Origin: Bacteroidota bacterium
GTDB taxonomy: Bacteria > Bacteroidota > Bacteroidia > Bacteroidales > Paludibacteraceae
Assembly: GCA_023459355.1 (NCBI GenBank)
Contig: JAEWUM010000035.1
Location: 1-24,198 of the forward strand
Direction: 5' to 3'
Length of the DNA: 24,198 bases
Part shown: positions 15,021-22,730 of the stretch, piece by piece
Numbering within the stretch: position 1 is the first letter of the stretch
Layout of the letters: each line of letters opens with the position of its first letter
Position numbers and translations under genes: made by a program
The notes under the pieces: generated by a model
The model's database searches: none
Told to the model about the DNA's origin: nothing
Seen by the model: only the letters and a program-made list of their open reading frames with translations

Positions 15021-15314
15021 ATGGACTTAAAAGAATTTGTAAAAGAAACCCTGACTCAAATTGGTGACGGACTGAAAGAAAGTAATGAATATATCAATGA
15101 AAGTTACAGTGGGTCTGTGCGTAAAGAATTTATAAATGTGACATTTGATGTTGCCGTTACAACAAGTGAAGAAGATAAAACTGGCGTGGGTGGAAAGTTA
15201 AGTGTTGCAAATATTCTATCAATAGGAGGGAAAGGAGAAAATACAAATCAAAACACTAACTTTAGTAGAGTTCAATTTAATGTAAGAGTAGAATTTAATA
15301 TTGGTAAGTCATAA
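15021..15314 (+). CDS. Small Trypco2-like protein
   Basis: 97 residues with no signal peptide or membrane segment. MDLKEFVKETLTQIGDGLKE forms an N-terminal helix, followed by a beta-rich part (INVTFDVAVTTSEEDKTGVGG, a Gly/Ser-rich LSIGGKGENTNQN turn, and SRVQFNVRVEFNI). This helix-then-sandwich pattern resembles the trypsin-co-occurring domain 2 (Trypco2) family that accompanies effectors in conflict systems. The match is from memory of the pattern and should be treated as tentative. It starts 13 bases after hsdS, before an hsdS-tail remnant, so it looks like inserted cargo. Confidence 0.72.
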   Translation: MDLKEFVKETLTQIGDGLKESNEYINESYSGSVRKEFINVTFDVAVTTSEEDKTGVGGKLSVANILSIGGKGENTNQNTNFSRVQFNVRVEFNIGKS

Positions 15315-15317
15315 ATT

Positions 15318-15383
15318 TTAACCCAAATACGTGATACGCTGTTGCCACAGCTGATGAGTGGATGGGTAAGGATGGAAATATAA
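15318..15383 (+). pseudogene. Remnant of an hsdS 3' end (second copy)
   Basis: The 22 codons read LTQIRDTLLPQLMSGWVRMEI and a stop codon, matching the last residues of the intact hsdS (LTQTRDTLLPKLMSGEVRVEM). Nucleotide identity with 14942-15007 is about 80% by hand. It has no start and no body. It lies between the Trypco2-like gene and the nuclease gene, whose upstream frame runs out of it. Confidence 0.75.
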
Positions 15384-15391
15384 AAAAAGCT

Positions 15392-16024
15392 ATGAGTAAG
15401 AATCTATTAGAAATTGACAGCGCGTTTGCCAAGCAATACAGAGGTTTGTTAGAAATTCAGCAAAGTATTAAGAATCAACTGAGCGTTTATGAATTTGACC
15501 TTTCAGAACCAGAAATAACAAATGCTATCATTGAGCGAATGATGGCCTTTTGGTTTTTCAACGTTAATAACAATAAAGTGATATTAGGGCGAGAAATCAA
15601 TACTACTTCAGCCGATTTCTTTACTGAAACCTGTTTGTTTTTTTTGAAGTGTTATTTTGAAAAAACACAAGGATTAAAAGTGTGTTCTGAAAAAAACATA
15701 GCCAAAGGATCTGTTATTCGTCCTGATATATCAATCTGGAATAAAGATGAAACGATTTTATATGCAGCTATAGAATTAAAAGTAAGTGATGGTTGGAAAG
15801 GTGAAAAAATGTTACCGCATTTAATTGAACGGGAAGAACAGATCAAAAACCTTTTTCCCAATGCCTATTTTGGTGTAGTGGCTTTTTGGAGTTTTTTCAA
15901 AGCCGATATAAAAGGTTGGAACTCAAAATATTTTGGTTTAATGCAATTCGATAAAAACAATAAACACTTGAGAACTGATTCAAGTATCGAAAAACTGATT
16001 GCTGAAATAAATAAAAAAATATAA
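15392..16024 (+). CDS. PD-(D/E)XK nuclease-like protein
   Basis: 210 residues. The central part contains a likely PD-(D/E)XK core: RPDISIW (Asp112) followed 15 residues later by AIELKV (Glu128-x-Lys130), the Asp...GluXLys pattern of restriction-type nucleases. The flanks are helical (residues 1-50, and KLIAEINKK at the end), and an aromatic-rich stretch MMAFWFFNV precedes the core. I chose the ATG at 15392. The frame is open ten codons further upstream, but those codons overlap the hsdS-tail remnant. I do not recognise a named subfamily; it could be a stand-alone restriction-like nuclease or an effector of the neighbouring genes. It may have been acquired separately from the genes around it. 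Confidence 0.75.
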   Translation: MSKNLLEIDSAFAKQYRGLLEIQQSIKNQLSVYEFDLSEPEITNAIIERMMAFWFFNVNNNKVILGREINTTSADFFTETCLFFLKCYFEKTQGLKVCSEKNIAKGSVIRPDISIWNKDETILYAAIELKVSDGWKGEKMLPHLIEREEQIKNLFPNAYFGVVAFWSFFKADIKGWNSKYFGLMQFDKNNKHLRTDSSIEKLIAEINKKI

Positions 16025-16025
16025 T

Positions 16026-16070
16026 CCCAATTTCACTAACCACTGTTATAAAGCTGATGAGTGAGTTTAA
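16026..16070 (+). pseudogene. Degenerate third hsdS 3'-end remnant
   Basis: The bases CTGTTATAAAGCTGATGAGTG at 16042-16062 resemble the hsdS tail coding for LLPKLMSG, and translate in one frame as ..ISLTTVIKLMSEFK. It is shorter and more decayed than the copy at 15318. It separates the nuclease gene from the DUF262 gene. Similarity this short could be coincidence, but its position fits the pattern. Confidence 0.5.
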
Positions 16071-16087
16071 AATAATTAATCAAGAAT

Positions 16088-17194
16088 ATGGAACAACAAG
16101 TAAAACTTTTCTCAGAAGATGAAGAGCTGAGAAAACAGATTGAAGATAAGGATAATATAAAGTCCGTTATGCCTCCACGTGATATTATAGCATTTAATGA
16201 ACTCAGATCATGTTCTGATTTATATAGACTATATGATAAAAAATACCTTGACCTCAATCCTGATTTTCAAAGAGGTTTTGTTTGGGTAAATAAATCCCAA
16301 ACTTTATTTATTGATAGTCTTATTAAACAATTACCTATACCTAGTTTATGTATTAGTTTAGATATAAACTCGCAGAAAAGACTTGTCATAGATGGACTCC
16401 AGAGAATTTCAACAATAATAAGATTTTTAAATGAATCTGAGGATTGGAAGTTATCTAATATCGATGATGTTGACTCACGAATTGCAGGAAAAAAAGTATC
16501 AGAAATTAGAAGTCAATTTCCTGATTTATATGGTATAGTGGAAAACACTACTATACCAGTAACGGTATTAAGATGTGATTATACTAATAAGTTGCATATG
16601 GAATATTTATTTCAAATTTTCCATAGACTAAATTCAGGTGGCAATAAATTATATAATCAAGAGATTAGAAACTGTATTTATCAAGGGACATTTAACACTT
16701 ATCTAAAAGAGTTTGTAAGGACAGATGAATGGAAGAAGTTCACAAACACAAATGATGAAAAAATAATTAAGAGTAGATATGCTAACGAAGAACTATTGTT
16801 AAGATTCCATGCGTTTTATTCAAAATTAGAATCGTATACAGGAAGATTAGCACTTTTTTTGAATGATTTTATGGAAGAAAATAAAGATGTTGATGATAAT
16901 TCTATATCAAAATATAAAAAGCAAATAGTTTCAACTTTATCAATAATAAATAATAATATAAATGAGAAAATTAATGATTTAAGCAAGACTGTTATTGAAG
17001 CATTGCTGATTGGAATTTCCAAAAATATCGATTATTTAAATACTCTAGATAAAGAACCTATTGAAGTTCTACTTGGCAAACTTATTTCATCGCCTGAGTT
17101 TACTCAGGAAGAATTAAGTGAGGGTTTATCCCAGCCAGAAAAGGTAAAAGCAAGATTAAGTCGAGCAATAAAAATATTCTCAGGGAATGATTAA
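16088..17194 (+). CDS. DUF262 (GmrS/ParB-like) domain protein
   Basis: 368 residues. The N-terminal ~200 residues carry the DUF262 signatures: NPDFQRGFVW (57-66), VIDGLQRISTI (100-110) and FHRLNSGGNKLYNQEIRN (178-195). These form the ParB/Srx-like fold seen in the GmrS half of modification-dependent GmrSD enzymes and in other defence proteins, where DGQQR is part of a nucleotide-using active site. Here the motif is DGLQR, with Leu where Gln is usual. The C-terminal ~160 residues are helical and lack the GmrD/DUF1524 HNH nuclease domain, so it is not a complete GmrSD enzyme. It overlaps the following HEPN gene by eight bases, and the two are probably a functional pair. Strong A/T codon bias separates it from hsdM. 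Confidence 0.9.
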   Translation: MEQQVKLFSEDEELRKQIEDKDNIKSVMPPRDIIAFNELRSCSDLYRLYDKKYLDLNPDFQRGFVWVNKSQTLFIDSLIKQLPIPSLCISLDINSQKRLVIDGLQRISTIIRFLNESEDWKLSNIDDVDSRIAGKKVSEIRSQFPDLYGIVENTTIPVTVLRCDYTNKLHMEYLFQIFHRLNSGGNKLYNQEIRNCIYQGTFNTYLKEFVRTDEWKKFTNTNDEKIIKSRYANEELLLRFHAFYSKLESYTGRLALFLNDFMEENKDVDDNSISKYKKQIVSTLSIINNNINEKINDLSKTVIEALLIGISKNIDYLNTLDKEPIEVLLGKLISSPEFTQEELSEGLSQPEKVKARLSRAIKIFSGND

Positions 17195-17693
17195 TTATGT
17201 TGACATAGAGAATAATATTTTACTGATTGAAGGCAAATATAATGATCCCTTAACCACAACACACGAGCAGATACTATATTCTAAACTCGCAATAATTGAG
17301 TTTTGTGGTTGGGTAGAAGAAAGTTTAGATCAGATAATAAAAGACTATATTGTAAGAACAATAAGTAGTGGAAATCAAAGGTATGTTGAGGATAATATAA
17401 TTAGACTAAATTTTGGGTTTACGTACAAAAATTTTAAAAATATGTTTGGGCATATTCTAGGTATAAAGAATTATGAAATTTTTGAATATTTATTTAATGA
17501 TCCGAGTGGAAGAATTTTAGTTTTCGAAACGAAACTAAAGGATTATTCTTTGAAAAGAAATGATGCCGCACACAATTCAACGCCTGTCGGAACAACTCTA
17601 ACTTATTATGCTCCATCAACTGTACTAGCAGACTTTCATTTAATAAAATCATTTTTTATTGATATTGAAACTATAATAAATAGTATAGACTAG
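17187..17693 (+). CDS. HEPN-domain protein paired with DUF262
   Basis: 168 residues, mainly helical. An HEPN RNase-type motif is present as Arg124-x4-His129 in LKRNDAAHNST, preceded by a helix (AIIEFCGWVEESLDQIIKDY) typical of the MAE_28990-like and RiboL-PSP HEPN families, which are often found next to DUF262 genes. It starts within the last codons of the DUF262 gene, so the two are translationally coupled. A toxin-like RNase effector role under DUF262 control is a reasonable inference from family and context but not proven. It is a different HEPN family from the HepT-type protein at 13149. Confidence 0.8.
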   Translation: MINYVDIENNILLIEGKYNDPLTTTHEQILYSKLAIIEFCGWVEESLDQIIKDYIVRTISSGNQRYVEDNIIRLNFGFTYKNFKNMFGHILGIKNYEIFEYLFNDPSGRILVFETKLKDYSLKRNDAAHNSTPVGTTLTYYAPSTVLADFHLIKSFFIDIETIINSID

Positions 17694-17890
17694 CATATAA
17701 TAACTAAAAAAGTAAGCAAATTAATGTGGTAATTTTAAATAAACCAATATAAAAACCCTTATCTTTACACCATATTATATTGCAAAAGCAAATATCGTTA
17801 ATAATGCTCAAGTGAGTCGGCGGGCGGTTGAGAGCGAAGAGTTTACAGAATTATTACCCCAATATTAATGAAATAAATCCCGTTTTTATT
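17694..17890. other. Gap with possible promoter and gene-end remnant
   Basis: This 197-base gap separates the DUF262/HEPN pair from the DUF6978/DUF1828 pair. It holds a near-consensus TATCTTTA box at 17760-17767, which may serve as a promoter. It also holds an open stretch ending at 17869 whose last residues read VSRRAVESEEFTELLPQY, which looks like the C-terminus of a lost protein rather than random sequence. No start codon with a full gene is present. Confidence 0.35.
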
Positions 17891-18424
17891 ATGAAAATCA
17901 CCAATGAGCAAGCTGAATATTTACTCAGACTACCAAAAAAAATTGTAGAGGGTAATCAATTATTAGATAGAATAACAATCAATCAGGAATTTCCTCTTAA
18001 CAAACGATTTGAGTTACTTTCGGAGAAAGATGATGATTTTACTTTTCTGTTCCAAATAATTCAGAGCAAAAAACACAGCATTCGGTTGAATTTTCATTGT
18101 CAGGAAAATGAAAGTAAAATTGGATTATTGCGCGTTGATTATAATAGTGGACATAAAAATCCGGAATTAATTTCGCCGCTTCTTCCAGAAAAGTTTCATC
18201 CTTTTGCAGGGAAAGATTTTACAGACAAGGAACATCATATTCATTATTATGTAGATGGTTATAAACCTCTTGCATGGGCAATGCCTATTATAAATGATGA
18301 TTTTAAAATAAAGGAAATATACGAAGATGATGATTTTAATAGTACCTTTGCCGAGATAATTCTACAATTTGCCAAAACAATAAATATTGAAACGGCAATT
18401 ACAATTAACAAGCAGTTATTATGA
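17891..18424 (+). CDS. DUF6978-like protein, partner of DUF1828 protein
   Basis: 177 residues from the ATG at 17891. An open frame extends 21 codons upstream, but those residues do not fit and the MKITNEQAEYLLRLPKK start looks natural. It has a short N-terminal helix, a strand-rich middle (RFELLSEKDDDFTFLFQIIQ, SIRLNFHCQENESKIGLLRVD) and a HHIHYY motif near the C-terminal third. It overlaps the DUF1828 gene by four bases (ATGA), so they are made together. DUF6978-type proteins are regularly found immediately upstream of DUF1828 proteins. The family assignment is from memory of this arrangement. Possible roles are immunity or RNA binding; function unknown. Confidence 0.72.
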   Translation: MKITNEQAEYLLRLPKKIVEGNQLLDRITINQEFPLNKRFELLSEKDDDFTFLFQIIQSKKHSIRLNFHCQENESKIGLLRVDYNSGHKNPELISPLLPEKFHPFAGKDFTDKEHHIHYYVDGYKPLAWAMPIINDDFKIKEIYEDDDFNSTFAEIILQFAKTINIETAITINKQLL

Positions 18425-19203
18425 ACTGGATAGACAACAGCATATGTGAGTATTACAATTGGTTGCGCGATAAAACCATTGTAAATAAAGATGAGCGTAC
18501 CGGCTGGTTTGTAATAACCACACCATTTATCGGCTTGTTTAACGATAATATTGAGATATACGCCAAAATGGACGGAAGCAAAGTGACACTTTCTGACGAT
18601 GGTTTGACCTTATCTAATCTTGAACTTGCGGGTGCTCCTATTTTACGTTCTCAAAAGCGCAAAGAATGGCTGGAAATGGTTTTGTTAAATTATGGCGTTG
18701 TTTTAATTGAAAATGAGCTTCAAACGGTTGGAAATGAAAAAGATTTTCATCAGAAAAAACATAATCTGATTTGTGCAATTTCTGAGGTTTCTGATATGGC
18801 AATGATGGCTAAACATACGGTGTCTTCTATTTTTAAAGAAGATGTAAAAGCCTATCTTGATGAACAGAATATCATTTACACTCCTCAGTTTATCGCCAAA
18901 GGCTCTACGGGAATAGAGTTTACATTCGATTTTCAAATTGCAGGTAGAAACAAAGAATTAGTTATCAAATCTTTTAATTCTCTTAATAAAATAAATGTTC
19001 CGAATTTTCTGTTTGGGTGGGAAGATATAAAAGGGGCAAGAGAAAAAATATCCGGCAAGGAATTGACCGGATTGGCTATTGTAAATAATATTGATAAGGA
19101 AATTAAGCAAGAATACTTAGATGCTTTGGAAAGCAAAGGTGCAAAATATATTTTATGGGATCAACGTCATAACGAAGTTGAACAGAAAAAATTAAGTGCA
19201 TAA
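18421..19203 (+). CDS. DUF1828/DUF1829 domain protein
   Basis: 260 residues. The N-terminal half matches DUF1828 (TPFIGLFNDNIEIYAKMDGSKVTLSDDGLTLSNLELAG), and the C-terminal half, from about FTFDFQIAGRNKELVIKSFN, matches DUF1829, the domain that often follows it. These families are found in mobile and defence regions, and are paired with a small upstream protein, as here. Overlap of four bases with the upstream gene and only two bases to hsdR indicates one transcript into hsdR. No biochemical activity can be named from the sequence. Confidence 0.85.
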   Translation: MNWIDNSICEYYNWLRDKTIVNKDERTGWFVITTPFIGLFNDNIEIYAKMDGSKVTLSDDGLTLSNLELAGAPILRSQKRKEWLEMVLLNYGVVLIENELQTVGNEKDFHQKKHNLICAISEVSDMAMMAKHTVSSIFKEDVKAYLDEQNIIYTPQFIAKGSTGIEFTFDFQIAGRNKELVIKSFNSLNKINVPNFLFGWEDIKGAREKISGKELTGLAIVNNIDKEIKQEYLDALESKGAKYILWDQRHNEVEQKKLSA

Positions 19204-19205
19204 TC

Positions 19206-22200
19206 ATGAAACCCATCACCGAAGATAAAATAGAAACCTTTGCCATAGAAACACTTCAATCCATTGGTTGGGAGTATGTGCATGGTTTGGCTATAGCACC
19301 CGGAGCTGAGCAAGCCGAAAGAGAAAATTTCGAGCAAATTATCCTTATTGATAGGTTGCGTAAAGCGGTGGCTATTCTGAATCCCGATATTCCGCATGAT
19401 GTGCAAGAGCAAGCCATACAAAAGGTATTACGCATTTATTCGCCTGAATTGTTGCATAATAACGAAACTTTTCATCAGTTGTTGGTGGAGAAAGTAAAAA
19501 TTCCTTATCAGCAAAATGGTTTTGAACGTAGTTACGAAGTAGCATTGGTCGATTTTGAAAATCCGATGAATAATGCGTTTCTGTGTGTAAATCAATATAC
19601 CATTGTTGAGAAGAATCAAAACAAACGCCCGGATATTTTATTGTTTATCAACGGTATTCCGTTGGTAATAATCGAGCTAAAAAATGCAACTGACAAAAAT
19701 GCCACTATCCGAAAAGCATTTGACCAGTTGCAGACTTATAAAGCCACAATTCCAAGTCTGTTTACCTACAATGCGCTGTGTGTTATCTCCGATGGTCACG
19801 AGTGCAAAGCCGGAAGTTTATCGGCAGCTTATAGCCGTTACATGAATTGGAAATCAGCAGATGGAGTAAAAGAGGCTTCACGTTTTGCTCCACAGTTAGA
19901 TATTTTGCTGCGAGGGATGTTGAATCCTTCGACCTTATTGGATTTGGTTCGTAACTTTATTGTTTTTGAGAAGAACAAAAAAGAAGATACAAAAACAGGT
20001 ATCACACAAATAGAAACTGTCAAAAAATTAGCTGCTTACCATCAGTATTATGCTGTGAACAGAGCGGTTCAATCTACTTTAAGAGCATCGGGTGTTTCCC
20101 TCCACCCTTCGGGGGGAGCCGGAGGGGGGCTTGGAGATAAACGTGGTGGCGTGGTTTGGCACACGCAGGGATCGGGCAAAAGTTTAAGCATGGTTTTTTA
20201 TTCGGGTAAACTAATTACAGCACCCGAAATGCAAAACCCAACCATTTTAGTCATTACCGACCGCAATGATTTAGACGACCAGCTTTTCGATACTTTTGCC
20301 AGTTCAAAACAACTGCTACGACAGGAACCTGTTCAAGCTAAAGACCGTGAACATTTGAAAGAATTGTTGAAAGTTGCAAGCGGTGGAATTGTATTTGCCA
20401 CCATTCAAAAGTTTTTGCCCGAAGATCAAAAATCGGTTTACGATCAACTGTCCGACCGCAGAAATATTGTGGTTATAGCAGACGAAGCCCACCGAACTCA
20501 ATACGGTTTCGAAGCATCTATCAAAGAAGTAAAAGACAAAGAAACAAAAGAGAAAATTGGCCAGCGCATTGCTTATGGTTTTGCCAAATACATGCGCGAT
20601 GCGTTACCCAATGCTACTTATATTGGTTTTACGGGAACACCCATTGAAGGAACTGACATAAATACGCCACAGGTTTTTGGACAATATGTGGATGTGTATG
20701 ATATTTCGCAAGCAGTTGCCGATGGTGCAACGGTTCGGATTTATTACGAAAGCCGTTTGGCAAAGGTAAATCTGGATGAAGAAGGCAAACGATTGATTAG
20801 AGAGTTTGAAGAAAGTTTGGAGCAGGATATTGATGTTACCGATCAACAAAAGGCAAAAGCAAAATGGACAACCTTAGAATCCATAGTTGGGAGTAACAGA
20901 AGATTACGGAACTTAGCCAACGACATTGTAAGTCACTTTGAGCAACGACAGAAAGTATTTGAAGGTAAGGCTATGATTGTGGCTATGAGCCGTAGAATTG
21001 CAGCCGAATTATACAAAGAAATAATTGCATTGCGCCCCGAATGGCATGACGACGATTTCAATAAAGGTGTTTTGAAAGTGGTTATGACTTCTTCATCGTC
21101 CGACAAAATAGAATTCGATGCAGAAGATCCGACGGCTTTGGTTATTCCAAAGTATATGCGAACCACGAAATCAGAAAGAAAATTACTTTCTGACAGAATG
21201 AAAGATGAAAATGATGCTCTGAAATTGGTCATCGTTTGCGATATGTGGCTCACAGGATTTGACGCTCCTTGTTTGAATACCTTGTACATAGATAAACCTA
21301 TGAAAGGACATAGCCTCATGCAAGCCATTGCAAGGGTGAATCGTGTTTATAAGGATAAACCGGGCGGTTTGGTGGTTGACTATCTGGGTATAGCAAGTAA
21401 CTTAAAAAAGGCTCTTTCGTTCTATTCTGCAGCGGGTGGTAAAGGGCAACCAACCTTAGATATTGAAAAAGCAGTTGAATTGATGAATGAAAAATTCGAA
21501 GTCGTTCAGCAATTTTTCAACGAAATGGCTAAAACACAAAGCGATATAGTTGCCGAGGAACCTGAAGCTTATTATGCCAATAGTTTTAAGTTTAATTATA
21601 AGCGGTTTTTTCAGGTTGAAGCAAAAGAAAAGTTATCTATCATATTACAAGCTGAAGAACATATTCTGGGTCTGGAAGATGGGAAAAGTCGTTTTGTAAA
21701 AGAGGTTACCTTGTTAAGTCAGGCTTTTGCATTGTCAATTCCTAACGAAAGAGCAATGATTATTAAGGATGATATTGCATTTTTCCAGGCGGTTAAAGCC
21801 AGATTGGTGAAATTTGAAAGTCCTGGTGGGGGAACAGGTAAATCGGATGTTGAAATTGAAACTGCCATTAAACAGATTGTTGATGAAGCATTGAGTTCTG
21901 ACAAAGTAATTGATATTTTTGAAGCAGCAGGTATTGACAAACCTGAAATATCAGGATTGGAAGTACTTTCGGATGAGTTTCTTCAGGAAGTGAAAGGAAT
22001 GAAACATCAAAATCTGGCGTTGGAATTATTGAAGAAATTGTTGAATGAAGAAATAAGAATGCGTTCGAAAACCAACCTGGTAAAAAGTAAAAAACTACTG
22101 GAAATGCTGGAGGGTGCAATCAAACGCTATCAAAACAACTTACTGACAACTGCTGAAATAATTCAGGAGCTCATCAACATAGCAAAAGAAATTAAAGAAT

Positions 22201-22514
22201 CCGACAAAGAAGGCGAACGACTTGGGCTAACCAAAGATGAAGTAGCTTTTTACAATGCCTTAGAAGTAAACGACAGTGCTGTACTGGTGTTGGGCGACGA
22301 CCAGCTAAGAGATATTGCCAGAGAGATTACAGAAAAAGTAAAAGCAAACGCTACAATCGACTGGACAATTCGTGAAAGTGCCAGAGCAAAATTAATGGTG
22401 TTAGTAAAACGTACACTCACCAAATGGGGATATCCACCCGACAAACAAGCTAAAGCAATAGAAACAGTTTTAAAGCAAGCTGAACTAATGGCAGACTTCT
22501 TTACACAGGGATAA
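19206..22514 (+). CDS. hsdR: Type I restriction endonuclease subunit HsdR
   Basis: 1102 residues, full length for HsdR. It cuts DNA after ATP-driven translocation when the complex meets an unmethylated site. The N-terminal nuclease core shows RPDILLF (Asp143) and IIELK (Glu157-x-Lys159). Helicase motif I is WHTQGSGKS with Lys325, motif II is ADEAHRTQ with the DEAH at 426-429, and motif III is GFTGTPIEG. Motif VI (QAIARVNRVYKDKPGG) is near residue 705, and a helical C-terminal domain completes it. An extra glycine-rich segment, reading SLHPSGGAGGGLG, sits just before motif I and comes from a palindromic DNA repeat. The gene is two bases after the DUF1828 gene and separated from hsdM/hsdS by about 4.2 kb of cargo, yet is intact and in the same direction. 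Confidence 0.95.
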   Translation: MKPITEDKIETFAIETLQSIGWEYVHGLAIAPGAEQAERENFEQIILIDRLRKAVAILNPDIPHDVQEQAIQKVLRIYSPELLHNNETFHQLLVEKVKIPYQQNGFERSYEVALVDFENPMNNAFLCVNQYTIVEKNQNKRPDILLFINGIPLVIIELKNATDKNATIRKAFDQLQTYKATIPSLFTYNALCVISDGHECKAGSLSAAYSRYMNWKSADGVKEASRFAPQLDILLRGMLNPSTLLDLVRNFIVFEKNKKEDTKTGITQIETVKKLAAYHQYYAVNRAVQSTLRASGVSLHPSGGAGGGLGDKRGGVVWHTQGSGKSLSMVFYSGKLITAPEMQNPTILVITDRNDLDDQLFDTFASSKQLLRQEPVQAKDREHLKELLKVASGGIVFATIQKFLPEDQKSVYDQLSDRRNIVVIADEAHRTQYGFEASIKEVKDKETKEKIGQRIAYGFAKYMRDALPNATYIGFTGTPIEGTDINTPQVFGQYVDVYDISQAVADGATVRIYYESRLAKVNLDEEGKRLIREFEESLEQDIDVTDQQKAKAKWTTLESIVGSNRRLRNLANDIVSHFEQRQKVFEGKAMIVAMSRRIAAELYKEIIALRPEWHDDDFNKGVLKVVMTSSSSDKIEFDAEDPTALVIPKYMRTTKSERKLLSDRMKDENDALKLVIVCDMWLTGFDAPCLNTLYIDKPMKGHSLMQAIARVNRVYKDKPGGLVVDYLGIASNLKKALSFYSAAGGKGQPTLDIEKAVELMNEKFEVVQQFFNEMAKTQSDIVAEEPEAYYANSFKFNYKRFFQVEAKEKLSIILQAEEHILGLEDGKSRFVKEVTLLSQAFALSIPNERAMIIKDDIAFFQAVKARLVKFESPGGGTGKSDVEIETAIKQIVDEALSSDKVIDIFEAAGIDKPEISGLEVLSDEFLQEVKGMKHQNLALELLKKLLNEEIRMRSKTNLVKSKKLLEMLEGAIKRYQNNLLTTAEIIQELINIAKEIKESDKEGERLGLTKDEVAFYNALEVNDSAVLVLGDDQLRDIAREITEKVKANATIDWTIRESARAKLMVLVKRTLTKWGYPPDKQAKAIETVLKQAELMADFFTQG
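20091..20136. repeat. Short GC-rich palindromic repeat inserted in hsdR
   Basis: The stretch contains CCCTCCACCC followed by CGGGGGGAGCCGGAGGGGGG, a GC-rich, partly self-complementary sequence (CCCTCC pairs with GGAGGG) very unlike the AT-rich surrounding gene. Similar 'CCCTCC...GGAGGG' repeats are common between genes of Bacteroidota. Here it is in frame and adds about a dozen residues before the Walker A motif. Confidence 0.65.
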
Positions 22515-22667
22515 CCACTACCAAAGCATGGATGTTGAACAACGTCTAAACGAATGAAATTTGAAATAAACAAGACTTAACCTAAACTCCGCCCAATTAA
22601 AAATTATCTACGACTGACTTTAACTGTAAGCCCCCGATAAACTACACTAAACATTCAAACTTTTCTG

Positions 22668-22688
22668 CTGGAGTTTGACAAACTCCAG
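22668..22688 (-). terminator. Hairpin downstream of the IS66 transposase
   Basis: CTGGAGTTT (22668-22676) and AAACTCCAG (22680-22688) form a perfect nine-base stem with a three-base loop, 42 bases beyond the transposase stop on the minus strand. No T tract follows on either strand, so it may be a weak terminator or a structural part of the element's end. Confidence 0.4.
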
Positions 22689-22730
22689 TTCAAAAACACC
22701 ATAAATTGTTAGCTTATTATTAGCGTATCG

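Noticed and set aside
16088..17693. Complete GmrSD type IV restriction enzyme
   Set aside because: The DUF262 protein lacks the DUF1524/HNH nuclease domain, and the following gene is an HEPN protein.
11561..22514. BREX, DISARM or Zorya system
   Set aside because: None of their marker genes (pglZ/brxC, drmA/drmB, zorA/zorB) is present; hsdM, hsdS and hsdR identify a type I system.
22515..22625. Small gene between hsdR and the IS66 element
   Set aside because: No frame of useful length or recognisable sequence; stop codons occur in all frames.
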